Below, in pieces: positions 1 through 11,643 of a stretch of DNA of 64,000 nt. The translations under genes were made by a program, and so were the position numbers. Position 1 is the first letter of the stretch. Every line of letters begins with the position of its first letter. The stretch is from positions 374,001 to 438,000 of the forward strand of contig JAQFVV010006637.1 of assembly GCA_028023455.1 (NCBI GenBank), read 5' to 3'. This DNA is from Epiperipatus broadwayi (lineage: Eukaryota > Onychophora > Udeonychophora > Euonychophora > Peripatidae). A model generated the notes under the pieces. The model was not told the origin of the DNA. It saw only the letters and a program-made list of their open reading frames with translations, and ran no database searches.

Positions 1-12
1 TCAAGCTATTTG

Positions 13-475
13 CTATCGTCAGTGAAGGACAGGATTAAGAAACTAGATCTAAAACACAAACTCTGAGCGTTTAAGAAACAGTTTCTATTCAGCTTGCGAG
101 CATGAATCTTTTAGACAGGTAATGTCTTCAAACTCAGCATCGCATGCCAGATAGCTAATCTGAAGGTATTTTTGGTATAACGCCATCTATTGTCATAAAT
201 ACAAGCGTATGCAAGTTTTTAACTTGTGTTTTTTGTTTTTCATAAATGTACCTTTGAGGTCTTTCTTGCAATGATATATATTGCAGAGACTTCTACTATG
301 TGGTGATGCTGAACTGATATCAGACCCATGTAGCTATCTGGCATGCGATGCTGAGTTTGAAGACATTACCTGTCTAAAAGATTCACGCTCGCAAGCTGAA
401 TAGAAACTGTTTCTTAAACGCTCAGAGTTTGTGTTTTAGATTTAGTTTCTTAATCCTGTCCTTCACTAACGATAG
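13..475. mobile_element. Fold-back element with about 145-bp inverted arms
   Basis: The left arm (13-157) and right arm (331-475) are near-perfect reverse complements with only a few mismatches, around a 173-base loop. No ORF is present, so this is a non-autonomous fold-back/MITE-type element. The loop end carries a GAACTGA...TCAGACCCAT stretch that also occurs inside another fold-back element near 52700, suggesting a shared family. No clear target-site duplication was found. The left flank is only 12 bases, so the outer border on that side is uncertain. Confidence 0.8.
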
Positions 476-632
476 TGAAAAAGAAATATTTAAAGGAGTC
501 CAAATATCAAGATATTAAGTAAATTATTAGCAAATTATTATAACTCAGGTATATGGCAAAATATCAAAAATTAAATGATGATCAAAAGATATTATTTTAT
601 CTGAGTAAAGGAGTCCAATATCAAAATTAAAG

Positions 633-1755
633 GTTGATCAAATTATTAATAACAAGTATTATTACAGGTATACAGACAGTAATCTTATCCACTTTCATTT
701 CTTGGTTTGATGTTAAGTGCATGTTTAAACAAATACTAAGTGAATATGGTCTAGCAGGGCGCCACTAGATTATCTGAATCTAGACACGGTTATATCTGAT
801 AACCTTTCACATGTACCGGGTTTGAATCCCTTCTTGGTACTTTATTTCTAATAAAAATGAGAGATTTTGCTTTTTGAGCCATATCACTATAAGCACTAAT
901 AGTTAGGTAAAAGTAAAACATCTTTAAACCAAAGTGGAGTATATTAGACATAAATCATTTCTCAGATCTTAGCATAACAAATGTGTTTCAATAGTTTTGT
1001 AAGTTTACTAGCTCAGATTATATATAACTAATTGAGGATGGCAATTCACTCATCCTTGCATGAAATAGATGATGGGATGTGGTTATAATAATACTAAGAG
1101 ATCACTAAATATTATAAAATCAATATTTATTTATGGCCTTTAAACAGTTAAACAGCTCATTAATTAAAATGTTGATGATGATGATGATGATGATAATAAT
1201 AACGATAATGACAAGGGTTTCAATTACAGCTCTAGGACTAAGCCTAAACATAAAACTAATTTTTATAAAGAGATTCCTAATTATTGCTTAATTTTAGCAT
1301 ATTTACTTATATCTTAAATAACTAATATTCAACCATTGATGATGATGAATAATCACACTTAACAAAGACTACACTTAATGAAATATATACGCCTCGTTTA
1401 ATAAAACAAACTAATATTTATTACTACAGTTCTAACATATACATAAAAATTTCTAGATAAATATGAAAATTGACATGAATAATAATAATAATAATTGGTT
1501 ATATAACAATCCTCAGATTAATTTTAAGTTCTTCCCCCTTTCCCTTCAAATGTATTTGTATTAAGTTGGACGTCACATTGACCATGATTTTCACTCCATG
1601 AGAAAAGTATTAAAAAAAAATATTATCTGCTCATTAGCACACATACTTTAAAATCCAACATGTAAATAGAATGTAAAAAAAAAATGTTAGTAAAATTGAA
1701 AGAGCAAGTTTTAGAAAAAAGTTTTAAATTATTTTCTCCCCCTCCCTTCCAAGCG
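633..1755 (-). repeat. Left 1.1-kb direct repeat, probable 3' LTR
   Basis: This stretch reappears almost base for base at 7408-8527 in the same orientation; the differences I noticed are one substitution near 1204 and one C-run indel near 1740. It contains a GATGATGAT/ATAATAAT run, the GGCGCCACTAG hairpin motif at 759-775 and a tRNA B-box-like GGTTTGAATCCC. The two copies flank a 5.6-kb segment whose ORFs lie on the minus strand, so I read this as the 3' LTR of a minus-strand LTR retroelement. The matching part ends at 1755 only because the right copy runs into a gap. The true LTR may be longer. Confidence 0.65.
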
Positions 1756-3939
1756 CTGAAATCTATACTGAACTTGAAACAAAATAATCTAATATTCTAA
1801 TACTACTCATTATTCCACATTCACTTCCAATTATACACATATAAAAATATTATTATGTATGTGCGTGTTTTATCCCATGATAACAAAATATTATTTAAAA
1901 CCAAAATAATAATATATTAGTTAAAACTAAAATCATAATACCATAAAAAAAAAAATTGTTTTACACATTAATATTGTAAAATTAATAAACAAATCATTTT
2001 CATACATTCAAGATCATTTATGAAGCTCAAAGTTATTATTAGTAAGACATTCTTGTTTTAATCGATCTGAATAGTCTTTAAAAGTTCTTTAAATAAAAAT
2101 ATACCACTTTATCGCTAAAATGTTTATTAAGACTGATATCATAAAGAAAATAGATATAAAAAGTCATATTACCGATCTTTTGTTTGTGGCGAATTTCCAA
2201 GGGTTCAAACTTGTCTTGTATAATGTTTATATTTCTGTAGCTACCATTTCCGTTTTACTGGGAACAATCTCTTTCTTGAGGTGGATAACTATTTGATGAT
2301 GATGACTCTATTGAGGTTATTTGCTTTAGTGGACAATTTGGAAATCATTATAGTAAATTTTCTTCTCTTCTTGTCAAGCATGTGGATGAAATACAGCAGT
2401 TGTTTTCCCATTTGTAAATTTTCTTGAGTTTAAAATCAGTTGTTGTAACAATTAATTGGACTTGATGATTAATATTTATCAGTAGATTAATTCATCTTCT
2501 TTGAATGCAGGTGAATGCTTTCTTCCTTCTATTAAAAACATCTTATTTATCTGGTCAGTTGAAAGGTGTAGAATATTATTTTAGACACATCTTTTCTTTC
2601 CTATGTGATGTGCAGCTTCCTCCAGATGGTCCGGCAAATGGAATATACATATAATTTTTCTAGCCCGCCATCTCTTATATTTTCAACGTTCAATATTATA
2701 GTTTAATAATCTGAATCAATCACAATAATAATTCAAGACAGCTTTTTATATCCAATTTTTAGCTACCTTAACCAATCAGAGATAGCATCACTTGCTATTT
2801 TTGGACAAATTTGTTTTAATTAGATCTCTAATTTATTTTCAACCAAAGTATTTTTCAACTGAAAAGTTTAATCCTTTTTCCAGACACTTTTGTTTTAAAA
2901 AAAAAAATAGACTCAATTCTTATTTCCTTTCTTTTGTTTTTTTTTCTTTTTAACATCCAGGTAACACTTCAAATCTTTGAGCTTCCTTCTTTAGATCTTG
3001 ATAAGACAATTTCAAAAATTATAGTTCTGACTCATGATAAGCTTCCAAAGTGAAACAATCATTTACAAAAAAAAAATTGCTACAAAGATCGATATCTGAT
3101 TAAACAGATTTCCTCTTTTAACAAAAAAAAATTGTACAAAAAAAATAATTTGACAGATTTAATACTTCCTTTTCTTTCAATATTTAGGAAATGTAAAATT
3201 TTGTATGTAATGTACACACATCCTGCATTCTTTCAAATCATTCATAAACTAACCTTAAATAATATGATTGCTAGCTTAGGAATTATAAACCAATTATTTA
3301 ATTAAATCTGTAACTTTTAAATCCCACTTATAATTAAAGAAAAGCAAAATAAAAGTATAGAATAAGACATTAAAATTGATCAAGCATAGGTTAGTTTTAA
3401 AGAAAGTTAAAATGTTTAATATTTGAAATATAAAACAATTAAATAATTTACACATACATTGCCTATATGTATGCATTATAACTTTGCTTTTTAACAGAAA
3501 ATTTAAATATTAAATAGTTTAAATGTGTGTATTACCTTTCTATCAACACACACACAAATAAAGCATATAATTGTTGTCCCATTCTTTCTGTTTAAAGCTT
3601 TTGAAATTTTGATCTGGAAGGGTTTGAACTTGGATGCCCTACAGCTTCTTTTATGATTATATAAAATTGTGATGATGATTTTTGGTTTACCTTTTCTACA
3701 TGCACATTACTATAAATTTGGCTAGTGACCAAATTGTAATGGCACAACTTTCTCCCCCTTCGGATAAAATCATCAGCACTTTTGTTTTAACTATATTTAA
3801 AAAAAAAAATCCTAACTAATAAATACACTAATAATAATAAACACTTATAATATATATAAAAAAAAATTAACTACTGGTAAATATATATTTTTCATTAAAA
3901 AAAAACCTAAAAATAATTTATTTGGAGATCTTTGCCAGG

Positions 3940-4128
3940 CTATTCTGCTGAAGTATAAGGGATCAAACTCCTAGCATTATAGGTCCCCTTATTCCCATCA
4001 AGAGCAGCAAGCATAAAGGCATTCTCTCCTATTTTCTTGGTAATTTGGAATGGCTTTTTCTTTTCAAACCATATTGTGGTCTGCATAAAATTGCACATGT
4101 ACATCCAGTCCATTTTTAATATTTCCAT
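3940..4128 (-). pseudogene. Integrase C-terminal tail of an LTR retroelement
   Basis: A 62-residue frame overlaps the end of the 605-codon ORF in another reading frame. Its second half, around residues 18-60, reads as a basic KKPFQI...GENAF followed by GTYNARSLIPY. This resembles the beta-barrel tail of Gypsy-type integrases (FKI...G..Y.L plus N...L.PY). No protease, reverse transcriptase or integrase core is found between the 605-codon ORF and this tail. The element therefore looks like an internal-deletion derivative keeping the first gene and the last pol codons. The family assignment is inference from a short stretch. Confidence 0.45.
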
Positions 4129-5881
4129 TTTTCATCTTGACTGGATATTTATAAAACATATCTGGAGGATTTATTTTATATAACCTCCTCTTACAAACTC
4201 TATTTAGAAATATGGACTCTTGGTACCATACATAATATTCCTTGAAGTTTTTCAGAGAGATTGACTCTCTATACCATACATACTTTATTTTTAAACTTTC
4301 CAGAAAGATCGACTCTCTGTACCATATATAATTCATCCTTAAATCTTCCAGAGAGATTGATTCTCTGGGCCATGTATAATTTATTTTTAAATTTTCTAGA
4401 AAGGTTGACTCTTTGTACCATATATACTTCATCCTTAAATCTTCCAGAGAGATTGATTCTCTGGGCCATGTATAATTTATTTTTAAATTTTCTAGAAAGG
4501 TTGACTCTTTGTACCATATATAAGGCACATTTAAATTTTCCAGAGCATTTACATTTTTCAGAGAGATAGATTCTCTGACCCATATATAATGGACATTTAA
4601 ACTCTTCAGAGAGATTGACTCTCGGTACCAGAGATAATTCATTACATCTTCCAGAGAGGTTGATTCTCTGTGCCATGTATAATTTATTTTTAAACTCTCT
4701 AAAAAGGTTGACTCTTTGTACCAAATATAAGGCACACTTAAATTTAACAGAGCATTTAAATTTTTCAGAGAGATTGATTCTCTATACCATATATAAGGTG
4801 TCTCCAATCTATTTAAGAAGACAGACTTTTGAAACCACACATGCTGGTTTGTTACTAGATTGAGAACTACAGACTGTTGAAACTTTTGCTCTCTTTCTAA
4901 AATAACTGGTTTCATCTCCCTTATTGCCTCTCTTAAATCAATCATCTTATCGGATGCATGAAGTTTTTCCTCCAACTCTCTTTTCCTTCTTTTCACTTCA
5001 TGATCTATCCCAATCGGCTCTTTGGTTATCATCTCATTTACTTTCTTTACTGGGAGATTTGGTATTATGGCTAATATTGGCCTTTCTACTTCTTGGAGCC
5101 TATTCTCTATCAGTGTATCTAACTTTACATTATTTTCTTTATTATCAGTGGTCGGACTATCCAGATTATCTTTTAAAACTGGTAAGCTCTGACTACCTTT
5201 CCGTTTTACAAGTCTAACATATTCACCCATCTCTCCTGCTCTATCTTCTTTATAAACATTATTAACTCCAGGAATTGAGGGACTTTTCCCATGTTTCTCT
5301 ATTTTATTTCCCAAAGCCATAGGAATTTTACTGTTGTTTTCCACAGAGCTATTGATATTTTCTTTTAATTCATCTTCACTCCTCTTATCCTCTTCTTTTA
5401 AACTTTCTACCCTTTCTATTCCTTTTCCATCATCTCTTAAACTTTCTCTCCAGATTCTATTATCTTTTAGCATACTTTCTATATTTTTCTCTATCTTTTG
5501 TTCTAGATTTACCATCCCTTGCTTACTATCTTCTCTTAGACTTTCTATATTTTTCTCCATCTTTTGTTCTAGATTGACCGTACTTTGCTTACTATCTTCT
5601 CTCATACTTCTGAGCATCTGCATTATCATGTCCATGTCTGATGGTGCCATCTTTGCTATTTGAGCCTGGCCCACTTCTGACTCCTCATCTACTTCCACAC
5701 TTGAGGCCGTATTACTGCTACTAACATTAAAGGCATCTTCCTCTACTTCCTCTCTTTCCTTTTGTGTTTTTAAGAAAACCTCCCCATCCTCTTCTTCAGT
5801 ATGAAAACGATCACTGATTCCTGGTATTGGGGCACCTTCCTCTTCCATAACCTCTTCCATACTATAATTTAGTTCACTCAT
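4064..5881 (-). CDS. 605-codon retroelement (gag-like) protein with 13 W-x-x-E-S repeats
   Basis: This intact minus-strand ORF is the largest in the window. Residues 1-80 are very acidic. About residues 85-185 form a charged, heptad-like region with duplicated EDSKQ...NLEQK blocks, a likely coiled coil. Residues 190-340 are charged linker. From about residue 349 to 566 there are 13 units beginning W-[YFHVP]-x-[EK]-S-x-x-L, mostly 16 residues long and two of 22. They are encoded by a 48-bp minisatellite at about 4184-4837. No zinc knuckle or catalytic motif is visible. It lies between the 1.1-kb direct repeats, downstream of a primer-binding-site-like sequence, so a gag-like structural role is inferred. 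ATG at 5879-5881 is the first Met of the frame. The repeat array may be a local expansion rather than an ancestral gag domain. Confidence 0.6.
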   Translation of the reverse strand: MSELNYSMEEVMEEEGAPIPGISDRFHTEEEDGEVFLKTQKEREEVEEDAFNVSSSNTASSVEVDEESEVGQAQIAKMAPSDMDMIMQMLRSMREDSKQSTVNLEQKMEKNIESLREDSKQGMVNLEQKIEKNIESMLKDNRIWRESLRDDGKGIERVESLKEEDKRSEDELKENINSSVENNSKIPMALGNKIEKHGKSPSIPGVNNVYKEDRAGEMGEYVRLVKRKGSQSLPVLKDNLDSPTTDNKENNVKLDTLIENRLQEVERPILAIIPNLPVKKVNEMITKEPIGIDHEVKRRKRELEEKLHASDKMIDLREAIREMKPVILEREQKFQQSVVLNLVTNQHVWFQKSVFLNRLETPYIWYRESISLKNLNALLNLSVPYIWYKESTFLESLKINYTWHRESTSLEDVMNYLWYRESISLKSLNVHYIWVRESISLKNVNALENLNVPYIWYKESTFLENLKINYTWPRESISLEDLRMKYIWYKESTFLENLKINYTWPRESISLEDLRMNYIWYRESIFLESLKIKYVWYRESISLKNFKEYYVWYQESIFLNRVCKRRLYKINPPDMFYKYPVKMKNGNIKNGLDVHVQFYADHNMV

Positions 5882-6340
5882 GTTATAAAACTATATATAT
5901 CCCATCTGTACTTCCCTGACCATCAAAAATCCACACATCTTCTCCCTGTCTGACACCTATTCTGACCAACTGACTGATTTGATTTTCACCTTATTATGCA
6001 TTTACAAATACAACAAAAAAAAATTTTAATATCCTTATTTAATGAACTACACAACAATAATCTATATAGTGCATGTCTGTCTGTAATAGCCCAAATTATA
6101 CATTCATCCATTCTCCCAGAAATCCGACAGATATTGACAGTCCACAGAATGACTAGCAGTTCACAATCTTGAGATAAATAAAAGAATTCAGTCACAACAC
6201 TATAATCACACAATGCATCACGAGCACTCAGAAGATCATCCCAATTCGATCACTATTAACTACCACAACCCTTGATTAAATGAAGCAAACTCTGTTGCAA
6301 TAAAAGATGTATTAAGTCTTAGGGGCTAAAGTAGATAAAC

Positions 6341-6625
6341 TATGCCTTGCTCTCTCTCTTGGAGTCTTATGTGGCAAGTATCAAGGAATGCCCTGCTTAT
6401 TATAGACTACAAAAACGAAACCTTGCTCTCTCTCTTGGAGACTTATAGGCTGATATCATGGCAGGACTACTGTTAACTGCTTCATGATAAAAAATAAGAC
6501 TAACATATAAACTTGATTGGAAAACTATGCCGTGCTCTCTCTCTTGGAGACTTATAGGCTGATATCATGGCAGGTCTGCTGTTAACTGCTTCATGATAAA
6601 ATAAAGATAACATATAAATTGGGTT
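6341..6625. repeat. Tandem repeat, unit about 110 bp, in the retroelement leader
   Basis: The phrase CTTGCTCTCTCTCTTGGAG (GTGCTCTCTC in one copy) occurs three times, starting near 6344, 6422 and 6533. The last two copies continue through CTTATAGGCTGATATCATGG to TGCTTCATGATAAAA; the first is shorter. It sits between the putative primer binding site and the start of the 605-codon ORF. Leader tandem repeats are known in some LTR retroelements. No coding potential is seen. Confidence 0.75.
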
Positions 6626-7197
6626 GGAGCAGTGAATGGGTTTGATCATTCATAAGTTACACGAAATACATAGCATTCTCAAGGCAATGACAAAACTCTC
6701 CACTCATCATCAAAACAGCAATCTAACCAACCAAACTCCAACGATCAACCATCCAATCAAACCTCTAAAATCATAGACTTTTTACAAAATGAACTCCCCA
6801 AACACACATGAGACTACTATTCCATAATTCATCACTATTACTATGCCTATCCTATCTGGCAATAAATTATTTTAATGTTCCACAAAAAAAATCTATTATT
6901 TATTTCACCTTTGTCTTAAGTTGTGATATTCATCTCTATTTTCAAAATTGATAAAAAAAACTACGCTGTTTTATGGCTGTACCCATTTTATCATCATCAA
7001 TGAAAAATTAAATCATATTAAACATCATCATTTAAAATAAGACTGTTTGGCCAAGAAAATTTTGTAAGACAAAAAAAAAATTTTTTTTTTTTTTACTGAA
7101 AAAAAAAATTTTACTAAAAAAAAATTTCTTTATTTTTAACCACACATCTCCCATCATTCTATAGACTCTCTTTTTCAGGTATATGGTAAAATATCAG

Positions 7198-7215
7198 GCC
7201 CCAGTTGGGTGTCCA
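7198..7215 (-). promoter_or_regulatory. Putative tRNA primer binding site of the LTR element
   Basis: On the minus strand this reads TGGACACCCAACTGGGGC, close to classical retroelement primer binding sites (TGG followed by a C-rich then G-rich half). It is preceded on that strand by TTACAA, an acceptable LTR end. It lies about 190 bases inside the recognisable right repeat and on the correct side of the ORF for a minus-strand element. The priming tRNA is not assigned. Confidence 0.5.
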
Positions 7216-7407
7216 TTGTAACCTAATTAAAGTAGTTCAAATTATATTACCATACCTGAGTAGTCCATAGAATGATCATAATATTTAAAATAACTTGGAT
7301 TTCTTAAGTAAACACTATCTCAATAATTATAAGCAAATTATGAGCAAATTATTATATGGAAATCCCATTGTAACATAATAAATGAGTTCAAATAGAAAGA
7401 TTAAAGG

Positions 7408-8527
7408 TTGATCAAATTATTAATAACAAGTATTATTACAGGTATACAGACAGTAATCTTATCCACTTTCATTTCTTGGTTTGATGTTAAGTGCATGTTT
7501 AAACAAATACTAAGTGAATATGGTCTAGCAGGGCGCCACTAGATTATCTGAATCTAGACACGGTTATATCTGATAACCTTTCACATGTACCGGGTTTGAA
7601 TCCCTTCTTGGTACTTTATTTCTAATAAAAATGAGAGATTTTGCTTTTTGAGCCATATCACTATAAGCACTAATAGTTAGGTAAAAGTAAAACATCTTTA
7701 AACCAAAGTGGAGTATATTAGACATAAATCATTTCTCAGATCTTAGCATAACAAATGTGTTTCAATAGTTTTGTAAGTTTACTAGCTCAGATTATATATA
7801 ACTAATTGAGGATGGCAATTCACTCATCCTTGCATGAAATAGATGATGGGATGTGGTTATAATAATACTAAGAGATCACTAAATATTATAAAATCAATAT
7901 TTATTTATGGCCTTTAAACAGTTAAACAGCTCATTAATTAAAATGTTGATGATGATGATGATGATGATAATAATAACGGTAATGACAAGGGTTTCAATTA
8001 CAGCTCTAGGACTAAGCCTAAACATAAAACTAATTTTTATAAAGAGATTCCTAATTATTGCTTAATTTTAGCATATTTACTTATATCTTAAATAACTAAT
8101 ATTCAACCATTGATGATGATGAATAATCACACTTAACAAAGACTACACTTAATGAAATATATACGCCTCGTTTAATAAAACAAACTAATATTTATTACTA
8201 CAGTTCTAACATATACATAAAAATTTCTAGATAAATATGAAAATTGACATGAATAATAATAATAATAATTGGTTATATAACAATCCTCAGATTAATTTTA
8301 AGTTCTTCCCCCTTTCCCTTCAAATGTATTTGTATTAAGTTGGACGTCACATTGACCATGATTTTCACTCCATGAGAAAAGTATTAAAAAAAAATATTAT
8401 CTGCTCATTAGCACACATACTTTAAAATCCAACATGTAAATAGAATGTAAAAAAAAAATGTTAGTAAAATTGAAAGAGCAAGTTTTAGAAAAAAGTTTTA
8501 AATTATTTTCTCCCCTCCCTTCCAAGC
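7408..8527 (-). repeat. Right 1.1-kb direct repeat, probable 5' LTR, cut by gap
   Basis: Near-identical to 633-1755, including the GGCGCCACTAG hairpin motif and the B-box-like sequence. It stops at the run of N, so its outer border is unknown. Such high identity means a very recent insertion or, less likely, an assembly duplication. If the primer binding site at 7198-7215 is right, the LTR would extend left to about 7216, a part the left copy lacks or has diverged in. Confidence 0.65.
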
Positions 8528-9027
8528 NNNNNNNNNNNNNNNNNNNNNNNNNNNNNNNNNNNNNNNNNNNNNNNNNNNNNNNNNNNNNNNNNNNNNNNNN
8601 NNNNNNNNNNNNNNNNNNNNNNNNNNNNNNNNNNNNNNNNNNNNNNNNNNNNNNNNNNNNNNNNNNNNNNNNNNNNNNNNNNNNNNNNNNNNNNNNNNNN
8701 NNNNNNNNNNNNNNNNNNNNNNNNNNNNNNNNNNNNNNNNNNNNNNNNNNNNNNNNNNNNNNNNNNNNNNNNNNNNNNNNNNNNNNNNNNNNNNNNNNNN
8801 NNNNNNNNNNNNNNNNNNNNNNNNNNNNNNNNNNNNNNNNNNNNNNNNNNNNNNNNNNNNNNNNNNNNNNNNNNNNNNNNNNNNNNNNNNNNNNNNNNNN
8901 NNNNNNNNNNNNNNNNNNNNNNNNNNNNNNNNNNNNNNNNNNNNNNNNNNNNNNNNNNNNNNNNNNNNNNNNNNNNNNNNNNNNNNNNNNNNNNNNNNNN
9001 NNNNNNNNNNNNNNNNNNNNNNNNNNN
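8528..9027. other. Assembly gap, 500 N
   Basis: Exactly 500 N, a conventional placeholder length, directly after the right direct repeat. The sequence resuming at 9028 does not match what follows the left repeat, so the retroelement border is hidden here. Confidence 0.98.
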
Positions 9028-10442
9028 AAAATGAAAGTTTTGAATAAAAAAAATAATACATAGCAGACTAATTTTGAACTCAAGATTTTGAATGAGAATT
9101 GGCAGCTATGGATATGAAATTAAAACAATGTAATAATCCTCTCAATGAGCTTTTCACCGATACCACGTATGACCCCTCATGATTCCTGATTATTTTTGTA
9201 ATTAAAATTTTTTAATACCTTCTTCCCATACACATTTACACACTCATATATAACTCTGCTTGAACAGATTTTTAATACTTTTATTTATTCTTGATTTCTT
9301 ACACAATTTTCTCTCAATAAATATTTTATAGTGAAAATTTACTTGTCCTCTGATACGATTTTCATAGATACTTTTCTTATTCAATAGACAGGACATTTAT
9401 TTTATAAATGTCTATTCCCCCATTCAGATTCCTTTACAATATTAACAACGATTTGTAAAATATTCTTAACAAATAAACTATCATCAAATCGACCGTTTTG
9501 AATATCAAATTGACATTATAAATAAAACAATTCCTGTTTTAAGCATTTATGAATGAATTTTGCTTTGATTTACGAAAATCAAATTTTTATTCTGTTTTAA
9601 AATTAGCACTCTCTAAATAACTTTTATAACACAGTTTATGCATTTTATGAGGAAAATTTTGATATATACTGTTGTTAATAAAACCACCTTAAACTAATGG
9701 AGCTTTGGTCAAAACCAAAGGCTACAATATATATATATATATATTGCAACGATCAGGTTCAAGCCCTTTTTGTTGCACATTTTAGTTTATCCACCAAACC
9801 TATCTGTGCTGGGTTCAAACCCTATTAAAATGAATATTTTAATAAATAAATATATAAACCTTTCTATCACGGCTGAGTGCGCAGCATTATATATGCACAT
9901 ATGAATAAACACTGTATATATACATAGGCTAGTAGTTGTTACAGCGAATATGATGTTAAATCATTTATTTATAAATATAAAATTTAATGTTATAATTTTC
10001 AATAGTAAAAATGTCAATTTATTAAATTTAGTAAATGTAAATTCGTATGTGGATGTATGATTCACCTTATATAATAATATATATAGAGTGGCGTGATTTA
10101 GTTTTGTAAAAGAGCAAAAAGTTTTTAGTTAAATTAGTTAAAATAAAAAGTTAGCTATAAACAGATTTGCATTTAAACCCACCGCACCTGGGATTAAATC
10201 AAAGTTAGAAAGTTGATAATTGCTTACTCAAATTTATTTATAGCAAAAATAGTCATTAAAATTGCTGTAGCAAAACCATTTTGACACCTGGAAGAGGATT
10301 TGCGGCGTCATGGAAGCCTAAATAAAAGTATTTTTGATCAAATTGAAAAATCTTACATTTTAGTGTGATATTTTAGATAGAGTTAATAGGTTTCCAGGCG
10401 AAACAGGTTCTTTTCTAGTAAAAGTATAAAGAGGGTACATTT
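9028..10442. other. Gene-free AT-rich DNA with a repeat border
   Basis: No supported ORF. A TA run at about 9729-9745 is followed by GCAACGATCAGG, similar to the outer end of the large inverted-repeat element at 37195. GGTTCAAGCCC and GGGTTCAAACCC (tRNA B-box-like) follow within 100 bases, suggesting SINE or element-end debris. Confidence 0.5.
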
Positions 10443-10690
10443 TAAGCTTGTGAGGAGAGGTCATTAATTTTATAAGGGTGTCGCCATGCTGAATCTATGT
10501 TGGATCGATCTTTGAAAGGTCTGACGGGAGAAAGGGCGATGGCTGCTTCTAAACCCATTGAAAGAATGGTGCGATCACTGCTAGCCGATGCTTCAACCAC
10601 CGGAGCTGCCACAAGAAACCGTCCAGCTATGCCCGCTCAAGAAGACCACAATACCTGAAAGTCAACACCTTATCCAGTCCAGCAGGTAAA
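10443..10690 (+). other. GC-richer island with a 53-codon open frame, unidentified
   Basis: This stretch is visibly richer in G+C than its surroundings. On the + strand an ATG-initiated frame starting near 10497 runs 53 codons to a TGA near 10660, and a candidate splice donor CAG|GTAAAA lies at about 10684 in a different frame. I do not recognise the peptide. It could be an exon of an unknown gene, or part of a dispersed GC-richer repeat like those at 11.4, 12.3, 13.2 and 14.1 kb. Confidence 0.25.
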
Positions 10691-11359
10691 ACAAGCCCAG
10701 GGTTAACAAACTATACAATAATGTAATTTTTTTTAAACTCCTAGAAATGTTTTATTATAAATTCTCATTTAACTAAATATTATTTCATTTGTGTAACTTG
10801 TCTATATCTTAATTAATCTAAATGTAACCTACGCTAATTTCTTAGTCAATCACTGTGGCTGTGTCTATAATATTTCTTTACTGCTATTCTTATTTATATG
10901 CCAATGCTTCGAAGCAGCGAGTATTTAAACATAAATATTCGGAGATATAACTGCAAATATCTTCCCCATAACTATTTTCTTAATAACATTATCGATGCTC
11001 GCTGGTTCGAATTCCTATAATTTTTAGTTAATTTTAATGTATTGTAGCCTGCTATTAAATTTCATCTTATTGAGATTAAAGCAATCTGCTGGTCTTAGTA
11101 ATATGAAAGTATATCCAGCAATTGTTTGGCCAGTCGATCAAATATACTTTCCCCTCCCTCGTAATACATTCTATATGTAGATTGAAACCTATAAACCAGT
11201 TTTTTATTATATTTTATTTATTCCCCTAATGTCGCTTGATTTTATATAACGTTGTTAGAATTGGCTCATGATAGTAATACTGACCAGGCTATTGCCCCGT
11301 ATTTTTGTAATAATTAATATCATACTTTCGCTTGGCGGAATAGATACATTAAATCCTCG
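10691..11359. other. Gene-free AT-rich DNA
   Basis: No supported gene or repeat. Only ordinary AT-rich intergenic or intronic sequence is seen. Confidence 0.5.
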
Positions 11360-11643
11360 TTCAATGTTTAACGTCCTGGTGCATCTTCGCCTTAAGATGG
11401 GACCTCGGGAAAGGCCATCCCATCTTATCTTTTTTCGGGGCACACACTAGTAAGACCTGATGTATAATTCCAGGCAGTCGTGTTAGCCGACCCCGACCTT
11501 TTAGCAGCTGGACGCTCGGTTCCAGGGTACCGGTGTTTGTCATGAAAACCCATGACTAATCTATCCGCAGGGCGCTCTGTTATTGTAATTTGCCGGTGCT
11601 GTAGTGTGTCGGTGATCTCGTTATAGCCAATTCTGAGTCCCAT
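11360..11643 (-). other. GC-richer island, minus-strand 72-codon open frame, unidentified
   Basis: Three overlapping minus-strand frames are open here. The most protein-like starts with ATG at 11641-11643 and ends at 11425 (72 residues, with H-D-K-H-R-Y-P-G near the middle). Because several frames are open, composition alone could explain them. No splice site or family match was convincing, so I report it as a candidate exon or repeat rather than a gene. Confidence 0.25.

Noticed and set aside
751-850. A tRNA gene (GGTTTGAATCCC B-box-like sequence)
   Set aside because: No acceptor stem, anticodon arm or A box in the right place; it is part of a repeat present in both direct repeats.
4184-4837. 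Regularly spaced direct repeats resembling a CRISPR array
   Set aside because: Units are contiguous coding repeats without unique spacers, in an animal genome.
4261-4863. Plus-strand and other-frame ORFs of 82-151 codons across the repeat array
   Set aside because: The 48-bp unit is a multiple of three and lacks stops in several frames, so these are shadows of the 605-codon minus-strand ORF.
8397-9083. ORFs of about 190-230 codons
   Set aside because: They are open only because they run through the 500-N gap.
11255-11543. Two further overlapping small ORFs on each strand of the 11.4-kb island
   Set aside because: Several frames are open at once; no homology or splice support to choose them.
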